Source: Thermodesulfovibrionales bacterium (lineage in GTDB: Bacteria; Nitrospirota; Thermodesulfovibrionia; Thermodesulfovibrionales; SM23-35). From it: a stretch of DNA of 10,432 nucleotides. Positions 1 to 6,598 of the stretch are shown piece by piece (position 1 is the first letter of the stretch; the number at the start of each line of letters is the position of its first letter). The translations under genes were made by a program, and so were the position numbers. The notes below the pieces were generated by a model. That model was not told the origin of the DNA. It ran no database searches and saw nothing but the letters and a program-made list of their open reading frames with translations. The stretch spans positions 1-10,432 of the forward strand of contig JAGVMY010000163.1 in the NCBI GenBank assembly GCA_020053565.1, in the 5' to 3' direction.

Positions 1-230
1 CACCTGATGACTACTGGGAGACTATTTGTACTGCGATTGAAGTAGGCGGTGATGTAGACACAACAGCAGCAATGGCAGGTGCAATAAGCGGTGCCTACCT
101 CGGGCTTGATGCGATTCCCTCAGATCTGTTGCATTGTCTCACCGACCGCGGGATATGGAGATTCGATGAACTTGTGGAATTAGCACACCAGTGTTATGAA
201 ATAAAGATGCAATTACCTGACAGATCCTAA
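1..230 (+). CDS. ADP-ribosylglycohydrolase family protein, C-terminal end (partial)
   Basis: The reading frame enters from the left edge (first full codon at base 3) and gives 75 residues before a TAA at 228-230. It contains GGDVDTTAAMAGAISGA, the C-terminal metal-binding signature of the ADP-ribosylglycohydrolase (DraG/ARH) superfamily. The two Asp codons at 51-53 and 57-59 are the expected Mg2+ ligands. Enzymes of this family remove ADP-ribose from modified proteins or small molecules, or hydrolyse related N-glycosidic bonds, normally in the cytosol. The last stretch (DRGIWRFDELVELAHQCYE) is a helical tail of ordinary type. The substrate cannot be told from this fragment: DraG-type nitrogenase reactivation is one possibility among many, since most family members have unknown targets. 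The gene converges on the TPR gene; no terminator hairpin is evident in the 76-base gap. Confidence 0.88.
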   Translation, partial: PDDYWETICTAIEVGGDVDTTAAMAGAISGAYLGLDAIPSDLLHCLTDRGIWRFDELVELAHQCYEIKMQLPDRS

Positions 231-306
231 GTGGAGGTCTGCGCCAGTGCAGCCAGCATTTCTAAAAGCATCGTATCTCTATTAAACATTGGATATCGCT
301 TATCAT

Positions 307-867
307 TTACTGTCCGGAGATAATGGTCTTAAAACAAGATGAATTCCGGATATTATTATACGTTTTTGATGTTTTTATGTAGTTCCAGTTGTTATATCTT
401 TTTTCTATTGCTTTTCTTAACCACTTACAAGCCTCTGTGGGATCATTTTTTGCAGCATAGAGTTCAGACATGCTGTTCAATGCGAAAATATTATCCGGAT
501 TGAGTTCAAGTGCCTTTTTAATATCACTTTCAGCTTCTTCGTATTTCCCCATCAAAATAAAAGTAAATCCTCGATTGTTATAGGCCATACTATTTCCCGG
601 GTTTAACTCAATAGCCTTGTTGTAGTCGTTGATGGAAAGGTCATAGTGTCCTTTTTTCTGATAGGCATAACCTCTATTGATGTAAGGCAAATCAAATTTC
701 GGGTTCAACCCGATAGCTTTGTTGTAGTCATTGATGGAAAGGTCATACTGGCCCTTTAACTGAAAGGCGTTCCCCCTATTATTGTAAGCCCTGTAATCTT
801 CTGGATTTGACTTGATAATTTTAGTGTAATGAGAGATGGTCAGGTCATATTTTTCCTTTTTCGCCAT
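307..867 (-). CDS. TPR-repeat protein, cytosolic
   Basis: This 186-residue protein is built almost entirely of 34-residue tetratricopeptide repeats. Four clear units begin at YDLTISHY, YDLSINDY, YDLSINDY and YEEAESDI, each with the AYNNRG and LNP signatures. A fifth divergent unit (PTEACKWLRKAIE) follows, then a C-terminal NIRNSSCFKTII segment typical of how bacterial TPR proteins end. TPR arrays are protein-protein interaction scaffolds; no catalytic domain is present. No signal peptide or membrane segment is seen, so it should be cytosolic. The ATG (complement of 865-867) has a consensus AGGAGG (complement of 873-878) five bases upstream. A good promoter lies just beyond it, so the gene looks monocistronic. 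Repeats 2 and 3 are nearly identical in DNA as well as protein. The binding partner is unknown. Confidence 0.87.
   Translation of the reverse strand: MAKKEKYDLTISHYTKIIKSNPEDYRAYNNRGNAFQLKGQYDLSINDYNKAIGLNPKFDLPYINRGYAYQKKGHYDLSINDYNKAIELNPGNSMAYNNRGFTFILMGKYEEAESDIKKALELNPDNIFALNSMSELYAAKNDPTEACKWLRKAIEKRYNNWNYIKTSKTYNNIRNSSCFKTIISGQ
617..747 (-). repeat. Direct DNA repeat inside the TPR gene (102-base period)
   Basis: Bases 617-645 and 719-747 are identical except for one position (g/a at 628/730), and the similarity extends a little on both sides. The offset is exactly 102 bases, or 34 codons, one TPR unit. This is a duplicated TPR module that has barely diverged at the DNA level, whereas the flanking repeats have. 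Confidence 0.85.
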
Positions 868-892
868 AGGAACCTCCTGAGTACAATTAAAA

Positions 893-920
893 ATTATATA
901 GAAGATCGCTTAAAAGTCAA
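893..920 (-). promoter_or_regulatory. Sigma-70 promoter of the TPR gene
   Basis: Read on the minus strand, TTGACT (complement of 915-920) and a perfect TATAAT (complement of 893-898) are separated by 16 bases. Transcription would start near 886, giving a leader of about 19 nt that contains only the AGGAGG ribosome binding site. Assigned by match to consensus and position; no experimental support. Confidence 0.72.
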
Positions 921-1007
921 GAACACAATGATTACTCCGCAGGAATGCTGATCGTTAACATACTGTGTTGTTGTCATTCACACTTTGTTGCAGAATAGAC
1001 ACAGATG

Positions 1008-1067
1008 TTCACATTGTATTCACTGATGTTCACATTTATTTTCAATTAGTTTCAGTTACTTTTCAAT
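1008..1067 (+). promoter_or_regulatory. Helically phased TTCA direct-repeat array upstream of the porin
   Basis: Six TTCA tetramers start at 1008, 1019, 1029, 1041, 1051 and 1062, with spacings of 11, 10, 12, 10 and 11 bases: one per DNA helical turn. As hexamers they read TTCACA, TTCACT, TTCACA, TTCAAT, TTCAGT, TTCAAT. At a coarser scale, the 12-mer GATGTTCACATT recurs 21 bases apart (1004 and 1025) and TTTTCAATT recurs 21 bases apart (1039 and 1060). Further TTCA copies at 977 and 1091 sit about three turns away on either side. Direct hexamers with an approximately 11-base period are what OmpR/PhoB-family winged-helix response regulators bind; the PhoP box of Bacillus (TTHACA, about 5-base gaps) is the closest known pattern. 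An enhancer for a sigma-54 activator is the alternative. The identity of the regulator is inference. Confidence 0.6.
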
Positions 1068-1083
1068 TGGCACAGTTGTTGCT
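1068..1083 (+). promoter_or_regulatory. Sigma-54 (RpoN) promoter core candidate
   Basis: TGGCAC at 1068-1073 and TTGCT at 1079-1083 reproduce the RpoN consensus TGGCACN5TTGCW. The invariant GG (1069-1070) and GC (1081-1082) are separated by exactly 10 bases, as required for the -24/-12 elements. The start would fall near 1094. The phased TTCA array directly upstream would then lie at about -86 to -27. Sequence match only; such matches occur by chance, but the location upstream of a well-expressed-looking gene and next to a repeat array raises its likelihood. Confidence 0.55.
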
Positions 1084-1137
1084 CACTCTTTTCACATAAT
1101 TATAACTCTCATATTATATAACAGATTGTTTTTCTCC

Positions 1138-1166
1138 TTGACAAAATGCGCCTGGCATGGTATAAA
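1138..1166 (+). promoter_or_regulatory. Strong extended -10 sigma-70 promoter of the porin
   Basis: A perfect TTGACA (1138-1143) is followed by a 17-base spacer and TATAAA (1161-1166). A TG dinucleotide at 1158-1159 supplies the extended -10 motif. The predicted start is about 1173, leaving a leader of about 170 nt. This is the best sigma-70 promoter in the window and fits a highly expressed outer-membrane protein. Confidence 0.8.
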
Positions 1167-1172
1167 CTACCC

Positions 1173-1344
1173 AAAGTTAAAAGCCAGGGAGAATTGGTTT
1201 TTAACAAACTGTTTCCGTTATGGAAGCAGATTTTCATTAACGGGGAGGTGATAGAGCTAAAAATTAAAAAGATTCAGGAGCAAAAAGTAAGAACAAATCC
1301 GCCCTTGGCGGATAAAACTGAACTAACTCAAGGAGGGTTAGGAA
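1173..1344 (+). promoter_or_regulatory. Structured 5' leader of the porin mRNA
   Basis: The predicted leader contains three inverted repeats. At 1176-1205 there is a 10-bp stem (GTTAAAAGCC with GGTTTTTAAC, one G-U pair) and a 10-nt loop. At 1215-1243 CCGTTA pairs with TAACGG, with a 17-nt interior that can extend by two pairs past a bulge. At 1297-1313 ATCCGCC pairs perfectly with GGCGGAT around a 3-nt loop. The ribosome binding site AGGAGGG (1331-1337) lies outside these hairpins, so it is not obviously sequestered. Long stable leaders are common on outer-membrane-protein mRNAs as stability or small-RNA control regions. I do not recognise a known riboswitch class. Confidence 0.45.
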
Positions 1345-2709
1345 GTGAAAAAATATTTAGCGTTGTTTATCGGTATGCTCTTTGTGCTTGGCTTTGCAGC
1401 CACTGCATTTGCCATCCACGCAGAGATTCCTTCTGAGACTCAGGCAGTCGTAGCAAAAGGCGCAACTCAGATTACCCTTGGTGGTGAAATCAGGGTAAGA
1501 GGCGAGTTCAGAGATAACAATAGCGACTTCAACAATGATAAAGCAGACCGCGGTGCTGCATGGGAGCAGAGAGTAAGATTCTCCGTTGAAGCAAAAGTGA
1601 CACCGAATACCATCGGTATGATCCAGCTCGAGTCTGGTAACTCAGACACCTCAGATAATGTCACATGGGGCACCTATGAAGCAAATGGTGCAACTGGCCT
1701 GTATAAGGTCGGTAATGCGAAGCACGGAGATGTAAGAATACTCCAGGCATGGATTCAGCATTCAGGTTCTGGATTGCTTGGTGTGCCTGCATTGTTAAAA
1801 ATCGGACACATGCCCATTAAGCTCGGTTGGGGACTGTTCCTTGACCACACAAAGTTCGGTGATGATGCACTCCTGCTCGGCGTTGACCCTATCAAGAACA
1901 TGCACATTATTGCACACACCATTAAGTTCAAAGAAGGTGTAGTTTATAGCAACGATGATGCAACTGCATACGGTTTAATCTTCGCTTATGATTTTGACAA
2001 AAATACAAACTTCAGTGCTGATGTAACCTATGTTGATCATCAGAAATTTGCAGGTACCGGACCAATCTGGTCAGATCTTCACTTATATAACTTTGGGTTC
2101 AGAGGTGCAGCTACTGTAGCAAACTTCGGAATCAAGGCTGATGTAGAAATTCAGACAGGAAAAGTGAAAAACGCTACCGATATTGATTTGTCCGGCTGGG
2201 CAGTCATGGCAGGTATCAGTTATAAAATTGCTCCTGTAAAGCTCAGCGCTGATTTTGCAATGGGTAGCGGTGATGACAATCCGAATGACACCAAAGTCAA
2301 GACCTTTATCACAACCCTTGGTAAGAATCAGAACTATACCTACGTCTATGAGTACCGCACGGCAACTGCAGGAACACGTGACGTAAGTGGTGGCCTTGCC
2401 AACACCATGTATGTAAAGATCGGTGCAAATGCAGACCTTGCGAAGGATTTAAATGCTGACCTGAACCTCTATTACCTCCGGGCATCCAAAAAGATGTATG
2501 GAGCACTCCCGACAACAGCAACAGCAACTGACAGCAAGAATATCGGAATAGAAGTTGATGCAAAAATCACCTATACGATTGACAAGAACCTGCAGTACTG
2601 GGTTGAAGGTGGATACCTCTTTGCTGGCAATTACTGGAAAGTTGTAACCGCTGGGAAAAATCCGGATGATGCCTATGCAATCAGGCATGGAATTCAACTC
2701 AACTTCTAA
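1345..2709 (+). CDS. Outer-membrane beta-barrel porin, secreted precursor
   Basis: This 454-residue protein starts at GTG, seven bases after a strong AGGAGGG. Residues 1-23 form a Sec signal peptide (MKKY, a hydrophobic core LALFIGMLFVLGFAA, then AFA or AFAIHA before cleavage). The mature chain has alternating polar and aromatic or aliphatic strands such as GGEIRVRGEF, VRFSVEAKV and NADLNLYYLR. It is rich in Gly, Asn and Asp turns, and it ends in HGIQLNF, whose C-terminal Phe is the BAM recognition signature. These features indicate an outer-membrane diffusion channel. No long periplasmic domain or plug is visible. Transported substrate cannot be read from sequence. It stands alone between its own promoters and its own terminator. 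The upstream region suggests regulated, high-level expression, possibly through two sigma factors. An alginate-export-like or general porin are both possible; I am sure only of the fold class. Confidence 0.85.
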   Translation: MKKYLALFIGMLFVLGFAATAFAIHAEIPSETQAVVAKGATQITLGGEIRVRGEFRDNNSDFNNDKADRGAAWEQRVRFSVEAKVTPNTIGMIQLESGNSDTSDNVTWGTYEANGATGLYKVGNAKHGDVRILQAWIQHSGSGLLGVPALLKIGHMPIKLGWGLFLDHTKFGDDALLLGVDPIKNMHIIAHTIKFKEGVVYSNDDATAYGLIFAYDFDKNTNFSADVTYVDHQKFAGTGPIWSDLHLYNFGFRGAATVANFGIKADVEIQTGKVKNATDIDLSGWAVMAGISYKIAPVKLSADFAMGSGDDNPNDTKVKTFITTLGKNQNYTYVYEYRTATAGTRDVSGGLANTMYVKIGANADLAKDLNADLNLYYLRASKKMYGALPTTATATDSKNIGIEVDAKITYTIDKNLQYWVEGGYLFAGNYWKVVTAGKNPDDAYAIRHGIQLNF

Positions 2710-2737
2710 TTATACCACGCACACGTCGTAATGACAG

Positions 2738-2766
2738 GGGCGGGTCGAATCGACCCGCCCTTTTTT
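2738..2766 (+). terminator. Rho-independent terminator after the porin
   Basis: GGGCGGGTCG (2738-2747) and CGACCCGCCC (2751-2760) form a perfect 10-bp GC-rich stem around an AAT loop, followed at once by six T residues (2761-2766) and further T-rich sequence. It lies 28 bases beyond the porin stop. No T-run exists on the other side, so it acts on the plus strand only. Confidence 0.95.
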
Positions 2767-2812
2767 ATTTTTATTTTCTATCCCTGCCGTCAGCTCCCAC
2801 CTACCAAAGAAT

Positions 2813-2841
2813 TTGATTTTTAAATAAAAAGTTGGTATAGT
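2813..2841 (+). promoter_or_regulatory. Sigma-70 promoter of the rimP-nusA-recG operon
   Basis: TTGATT (2813-2818) and TATAGT (2836-2841) are separated by 17 bases, with AT-rich flanks. The predicted start near 2848 gives a leader of about 80 nt. It is the only credible promoter between the porin terminator and rimP. Confidence 0.6.
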
Positions 2842-2869
2842 AATATATATTCTATCTGGATTTTGATTG

Positions 2870-2913
2870 AAAGAGTGGGTTTTCCACTCTTTTGTTTTAA
2901 TGGTCTATGACCA
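2870..2913 (+). promoter_or_regulatory. Leader hairpins ahead of rimP
   Basis: AAAGAGTGG (2870-2878) pairs perfectly with CCACTCTTT (2884-2892) around GTTTT, followed by a T-rich stretch (TTGTTTT). A second small hairpin, TGGTC (2901-2905) with GACCA (2909-2913), ends three bases before the Shine-Dalgarno GAGGT (2916-2920). The first could act as a weak attenuator. The second could influence ribosome access. Leaders controlling the rimP-nusA operon are known in several phyla, but I cannot equate this one with a described family. Confidence 0.5.
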
Positions 2914-2928
2914 ATGAGGTAATTTTTT

Positions 2929-3387
2929 ATGAATGAGAATATAAAGAAAGAAATTTTAATATTGGCAAACCAGGTCGCAGATGAGCAGGGGATAGAAGTA
3001 GTTGATGTTGAGTTGTTCGGAAAGGGTAAGTTACTGCTCAGGGTTGTCATTGATAAGGAAGGCGGAGTTACCCTTGGTGACTGTGAGAGTTTCAGCAGAA
3101 GCCTCGAGGCTATTCTCAATGTTGAAGACCCTGTTCCAGGGTCATACACACTTGAGGTTTCTTCACCGGGTCTTGACAGGCCATTAAAGGAGATAAGTGA
3201 TTTTGAGAAAAGTACAGGTAAACTTGCCCGGATAGTAACGACAGAAAAAATAGAAAACCAGAATTTTTTTATAGGAAGAATCATTGAGGTGAGTAAAGGC
3301 CTTATTCGGTTTTTGGTTCATGAACGTGAAGTAACCATACCATTCGAGAAGATAGCAAAGGCAAGGCTGGAGGTAGAGTTGAAATGA
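2929..3387 (+). CDS. rimP: Ribosome maturation factor RimP
   Basis: RimP binds free 30S subunits and assists late assembly of the small ribosomal subunit. The 152-residue length is usual. The N-terminal alpha/beta domain contains GIEVVDVELF, LLRVVIDKEGGVTLGDCESFSRSLEAIL and the hallmark YTLEVSSPGLDRPL near residues 75-90. After it comes the small SH3-like C-terminal domain (roughly residues 92-150), ending LEVELK. ATG at 2929 has GAGGT (2916-2920) eight bases upstream. The stop overlaps the nusA start as ATGA (3384-3387), implying coupled translation. The pairing with nusA is the near-universal bacterial arrangement and supports the call. It is first in the operon and follows a short structured leader. 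Confidence 0.96.
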   Translation: MNENIKKEILILANQVADEQGIEVVDVELFGKGKLLLRVVIDKEGGVTLGDCESFSRSLEAILNVEDPVPGSYTLEVSSPGLDRPLKEISDFEKSTGKLARIVTTEKIENQNFFIGRIIEVSKGLIRFLVHEREVTIPFEKIAKARLEVELK

Positions 3388-4505
3388 CAAAAGAACTCTG
3401 CTACATGGTGGACCAGATAAGCAGGGAAAAAGGGATATCAAGAGAGATCTTGATTGAGGCATTACAGTATGCCCTCCTTTCTGCTGCGAGAAAGAAATTC
3501 GGGGGAAGGACAAACATAGATCTTACTATAGACCAGAAAACATGCACTATCGTTGCTTTTGAAAAGAAGAAGATTGTCTCGAAAGTCACGAATAAGAATG
3601 AAGAGATCTCTATTGAAGAGGCTCAGAAAATGTTCCCTGAAGGGGTTGAGGGAGATGTGGTCAATATCACGTTAGATCTTCATGAATTTACCAGGATTGC
3701 AGCTCAAACAGCGAAACAGGTTATTTTTCAGAGGGTGAAGGAAGCAGAAAGGGATGCAATTTACAATCAGTTCAAAGACAAGGCAGGACAGTTGGTGAGT
3801 GGTATAGTGATGAGAAAAGAGAGGGGAATATATTTTCTTAATCTCGGAAAGACAGAAGCCATACTCCTGGTGAGAGAAACACTCCCTAATGAGAACCTTA
3901 AGAGGGGTGATACGGTCAGGGCACTTATAGAAGATGTGAAAATTACGACAAAAGGGCCGGCGATAATGCTCTCCAGAACCAGTCCACAATTTGTTGCAGC
4001 TCTGTTTAAAATGGAGGTTCCGGAAATAAATGAAGGACTTGTCCTTATAAAAGATATTGTGAGAGAGCCGGGTGAAAGGACAAAACTCGCAGTATATTCC
4101 AAGAACCCGTCTATCGACCCTGTAGGTGCGTGTGTGGGCATGAAGGGTACGAGGGTGCAGTCAATAGTGCGTGAACTGAGAGGTGAAAGAATAGATATTG
4201 TACCGTGGACAGATGACCCGAGGATGCTTATTGCGAGAGCATTAAGCCCTGCGACAGTGGACAGGATAGGGATAAACGAGGAAGATAAGACAGCCATGGT
4301 AGTGGTGAATGACCAGCAACTCTCGCTCGCCATAGGGAAGAAAGGTCAGAATGTCAGACTTGCGATGAAGCTCACTGGCTGGGATATTGATATATTAAGC
4401 GATACAGAATACTCTGAGATGAGGTTGAAAGAGGCGGATAAGATACTTGATGATACGATAGAGCATACGCCGCATAAAAAAGACATCCCATCTGTTGATG
4501 GCTAA
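3384..4505 (+). CDS. nusA: Transcription termination/antitermination factor NusA
   Basis: NusA binds RNA polymerase and nascent RNA, modulating pausing, intrinsic termination and antitermination. At 373 residues it has the minimal domain set. The N-terminal polymerase-binding domain covers residues 1 to about 130. The S1 domain starts near residue 134 (AGQLVSGIV... NLGKTEAIL). IMLSRTSPQFVAALFKMEVPEI leads into two KH domains, with GMKG at 252-255 (PVGACVGMKGTRVQSI) and GKKG at 318-321 (AIGKKGQNVRLAMKLTGWDIDI). The acidic AR1/AR2 repeats of E. coli NusA (495 aa) are absent, as in Firmicutes and many other phyla. The start overlaps rimP by four bases and the end overlaps recG by eight. The expected next gene, infB, is not here. 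Confidence 0.97.
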   Translation: MTKELCYMVDQISREKGISREILIEALQYALLSAARKKFGGRTNIDLTIDQKTCTIVAFEKKKIVSKVTNKNEEISIEEAQKMFPEGVEGDVVNITLDLHEFTRIAAQTAKQVIFQRVKEAERDAIYNQFKDKAGQLVSGIVMRKERGIYFLNLGKTEAILLVRETLPNENLKRGDTVRALIEDVKITTKGPAIMLSRTSPQFVAALFKMEVPEINEGLVLIKDIVREPGERTKLAVYSKNPSIDPVGACVGMKGTRVQSIVRELRGERIDIVPWTDDPRMLIARALSPATVDRIGINEEDKTAMVVVNDQQLSLAIGKKGQNVRLAMKLTGWDIDILSDTEYSEMRLKEADKILDDTIEHTPHKKDIPSVDG

Positions 4506-6588
4506 AGACCTTTCAGAATTTCATATACAATATTTAAAAGGTGTCGGACCTCAAAGGGCAAAGCTTTTAAGCCGCCTTGGTATCAAAACATTAAAAGATG
4601 CGCTTTATTACCTCCCGTACAGATATGAAGACAGAAGCGACCTTAAAAAGATAAGCGACCTGACTTATGGAATAGTAGAGACTGTTTCAGGAAAGGTTGT
4701 CTCTGCTGAAGTGATTAATCTGCCCAGAAGAAAACTGAAGTTATTCGAGCTTACCGTGAATGACGGAAGCGGTCTTTTAAAAGGCAAATGGTTCAACCAG
4801 CCTTTTTTGAAAAAGAATTTCGCAATAGGAAATGAAGTAGTGCTTTGCGGGGTTGTCAGGAAGAACCCCTATTGGGGAATCGGATTTGAAATGGATAATC
4901 CGGAATATGAGATTGTAAGTGATGATGGCGATTCATTAATACATACAAATAGAATTGTACCGGTATACAGAGTTACCAGTGGTTTGTCAGTAAGGCAGAT
5001 CAGGTCAATAATGTTCAATCTTACAGAAACATGTATTAAGGATATATATGACCCGGTACCCCATGAGATCCTGAAGAGACATGATTTACCCGGACTCCCT
5101 GAAAGCCTCTCTGGTGTTCACTTTCCAGATACAAGTGTAGATATAACGCTTCTCAACAGGGGAACAAGTGACTTTCACAGGAGGCTTTCTTTTGATGAGC
5201 TTTTTATGCTTGAGCTCGGCCTCGCAATAATGAAAAGGGGGAAAGCACGTGAAAAGGGAATTGTATTTAATTCTGAGGGAAGAATTCTAAAGAGGCTTAT
5301 CGAGATGCTCCCATTCAGGCTCACAAAGTCACAGGAAAAAGTATTCAGTGATATACTAAGTGACATGAGAAGCCCTCACCCGATGAACAGGCTTATTCAG
5401 GGTGATGTGGGATGTGGAAAGACTATTGTTGCTTTGATGGCAATGATAGTTGCAGCAGAATGTGGTTATCAGTCTGCTCTGATGGTACCAACAGAGATAC
5501 TCGCAGAACAACACTATATCAATATACACACGTTAATAGAAGCCCTGGGCTTGACGGTATGTCTGCTGACAGGAAGCAAGCGGGAGAGACCTCTCGATGA
5601 GATTGCTTCAGGTGAAATAGACATAGTTGTCGGAACCCATGCACTGATTCAGGAAGGCGTATCATTTAAAAATCTTGGTCTTGTGATAATAGATGAACAA
5701 CACAGGTTTGGTGTTATGCAGAGGGCATTGCTCAGGAGAAAAGCGATGAATCCTGATGTTCTTGTCATGACAGCTACCCCTATACCGAGGACACTTGCAC
5801 TCACATTATACGGCGACCTCGATTATTCTGTCATTGATGAACTTCCGCCTCAAAGAAGGCCTGTGACAACGCTGCTTTTTAGCCCGAAGCAGAAGGACTA
5901 CATATATACTTTTATAAGAGAAGAGGTAAAGAAGGGAAGACAGGTTTATGTGGTATATCCGGTAATAGAAGAGTCGGAAAAGACAGACCTTAGATCAGCA
6001 ATAAGGGGTAAGAATGCCTTTGAAAAAGATTTCCCTGAGTTTACCATTGGGCTCCTTCACGGGAGGATGAAAGCACAGGAAAGGGAAGAGATAATGGCTT
6101 CTTTTAAGCAAGGAGAGATAGACATACTGGTCAGCACAACTGTGATAGAAGTAGGGATTGATGTGCCAAATGCAACCCTTATGCTTATAATACATGCTGA
6201 AAGGTTCGGGCTGGCACAGCTCCATCAGCTCAGAGGGAGGGTAGGACGGAGTCCGCAACAGTCTTTCTGTATGATGGTTGCATACGAACCCAGTGGAGAA
6301 GAAGCGAAAAAGAGACTTGACGTAATGGCCAAAAGTAATGATGGGTTCATGATTGCGGAGGAAGACCTGAACATACGGGGACCAGGAGAGTTTTTCGGAA
6401 CGCGTCAGTCAGGCTTGCCAGACCTCAGGATTGCACATATTGTGAGAGATGCATGGCTTCTGAATGGAGCAAGGAAAGAGGCGTTCAATCTCATTGAAAG
6501 GTATCCTGATTTAAAAGGGTTCCCTCTTTTAAGAAAATCTCTCGAGGGATTCTGGAAAGGGAAGATTGAATTTTTTAAGACAGGCTGA
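4498..6588 (+). CDS. recG: ATP-dependent DNA helicase RecG
   Basis: RecG is a superfamily 2 double-stranded DNA translocase that remodels stalled forks, R-loops and branched recombination intermediates. With the ATG at 4498 it has 696 residues, the normal length. The N-terminus (YLKGVGPQRAKLLSRLGI) and an OB-fold wedge domain around residues 60-150 bind branched DNA. The motor follows: Walker A GDVGCGKT (302-309), motif Ia MVPTEILAEQH, DEQH (399-402), TATPIPRTLALT, STTVIEVGIDVPNATLM and motif VI LHQLRGRVGR (575-584). The RecG-specific TRG motif RGPGEFFGTRQSGLPD starts near residue 627. A TTG three bases upstream is possible but ATG is preferred. No Shine-Dalgarno is visible and the gene overlaps nusA by eight bases, so translational coupling is likely. 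All catalytic residues appear intact. Confidence 0.97.
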   Translation: MAKDLSEFHIQYLKGVGPQRAKLLSRLGIKTLKDALYYLPYRYEDRSDLKKISDLTYGIVETVSGKVVSAEVINLPRRKLKLFELTVNDGSGLLKGKWFNQPFLKKNFAIGNEVVLCGVVRKNPYWGIGFEMDNPEYEIVSDDGDSLIHTNRIVPVYRVTSGLSVRQIRSIMFNLTETCIKDIYDPVPHEILKRHDLPGLPESLSGVHFPDTSVDITLLNRGTSDFHRRLSFDELFMLELGLAIMKRGKAREKGIVFNSEGRILKRLIEMLPFRLTKSQEKVFSDILSDMRSPHPMNRLIQGDVGCGKTIVALMAMIVAAECGYQSALMVPTEILAEQHYINIHTLIEALGLTVCLLTGSKRERPLDEIASGEIDIVVGTHALIQEGVSFKNLGLVIIDEQHRFGVMQRALLRRKAMNPDVLVMTATPIPRTLALTLYGDLDYSVIDELPPQRRPVTTLLFSPKQKDYIYTFIREEVKKGRQVYVVYPVIEESEKTDLRSAIRGKNAFEKDFPEFTIGLLHGRMKAQEREEIMASFKQGEIDILVSTTVIEVGIDVPNATLMLIIHAERFGLAQLHQLRGRVGRSPQQSFCMMVAYEPSGEEAKKRLDVMAKSNDGFMIAEEDLNIRGPGEFFGTRQSGLPDLRIAHIVRDAWLLNGARKEAFNLIERYPDLKGFPLLRKSLEGFWKGKIEFFKTG

Positions 6589-6598
6589 GGGGGTAAGT

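Noticed and set aside
231..306. Terminator between the two convergent genes at the left end
   Set aside because: Only a 4-bp CTGC/GCAG pairing is visible and no T-run follows on either strand.
1146..1436. 96-codon plus-strand frame ahead of and overlapping the porin start
   Set aside because: Its ATG lies inside the spacer of the sigma-70 promoter, it has no ribosome binding site, and it overlaps the porin signal peptide in another frame. Best explained as leader sequence that happens to be open.
3767..4333. 188-codon minus-strand frame within nusA
   Set aside because: It lies wholly inside nusA, has no ribosome binding site, and its Ser/Ile/Thr-rich translation is a composition shadow of the coding strand. 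Other antisense frames in the porin, rimP, recG and kinase were dropped for the same reason.
4495..4497. TTG as start of recG
   Set aside because: It adds one residue directly before an ATG; no Shine-Dalgarno favours either, so the ATG at 4498 was taken.
6566..6598. Earlier start for the small coiled-coil gene
   Set aside because: It would overlap recG and has no ribosome binding site, whereas ATG 6599 has a strong GAGGGGG at proper spacing.
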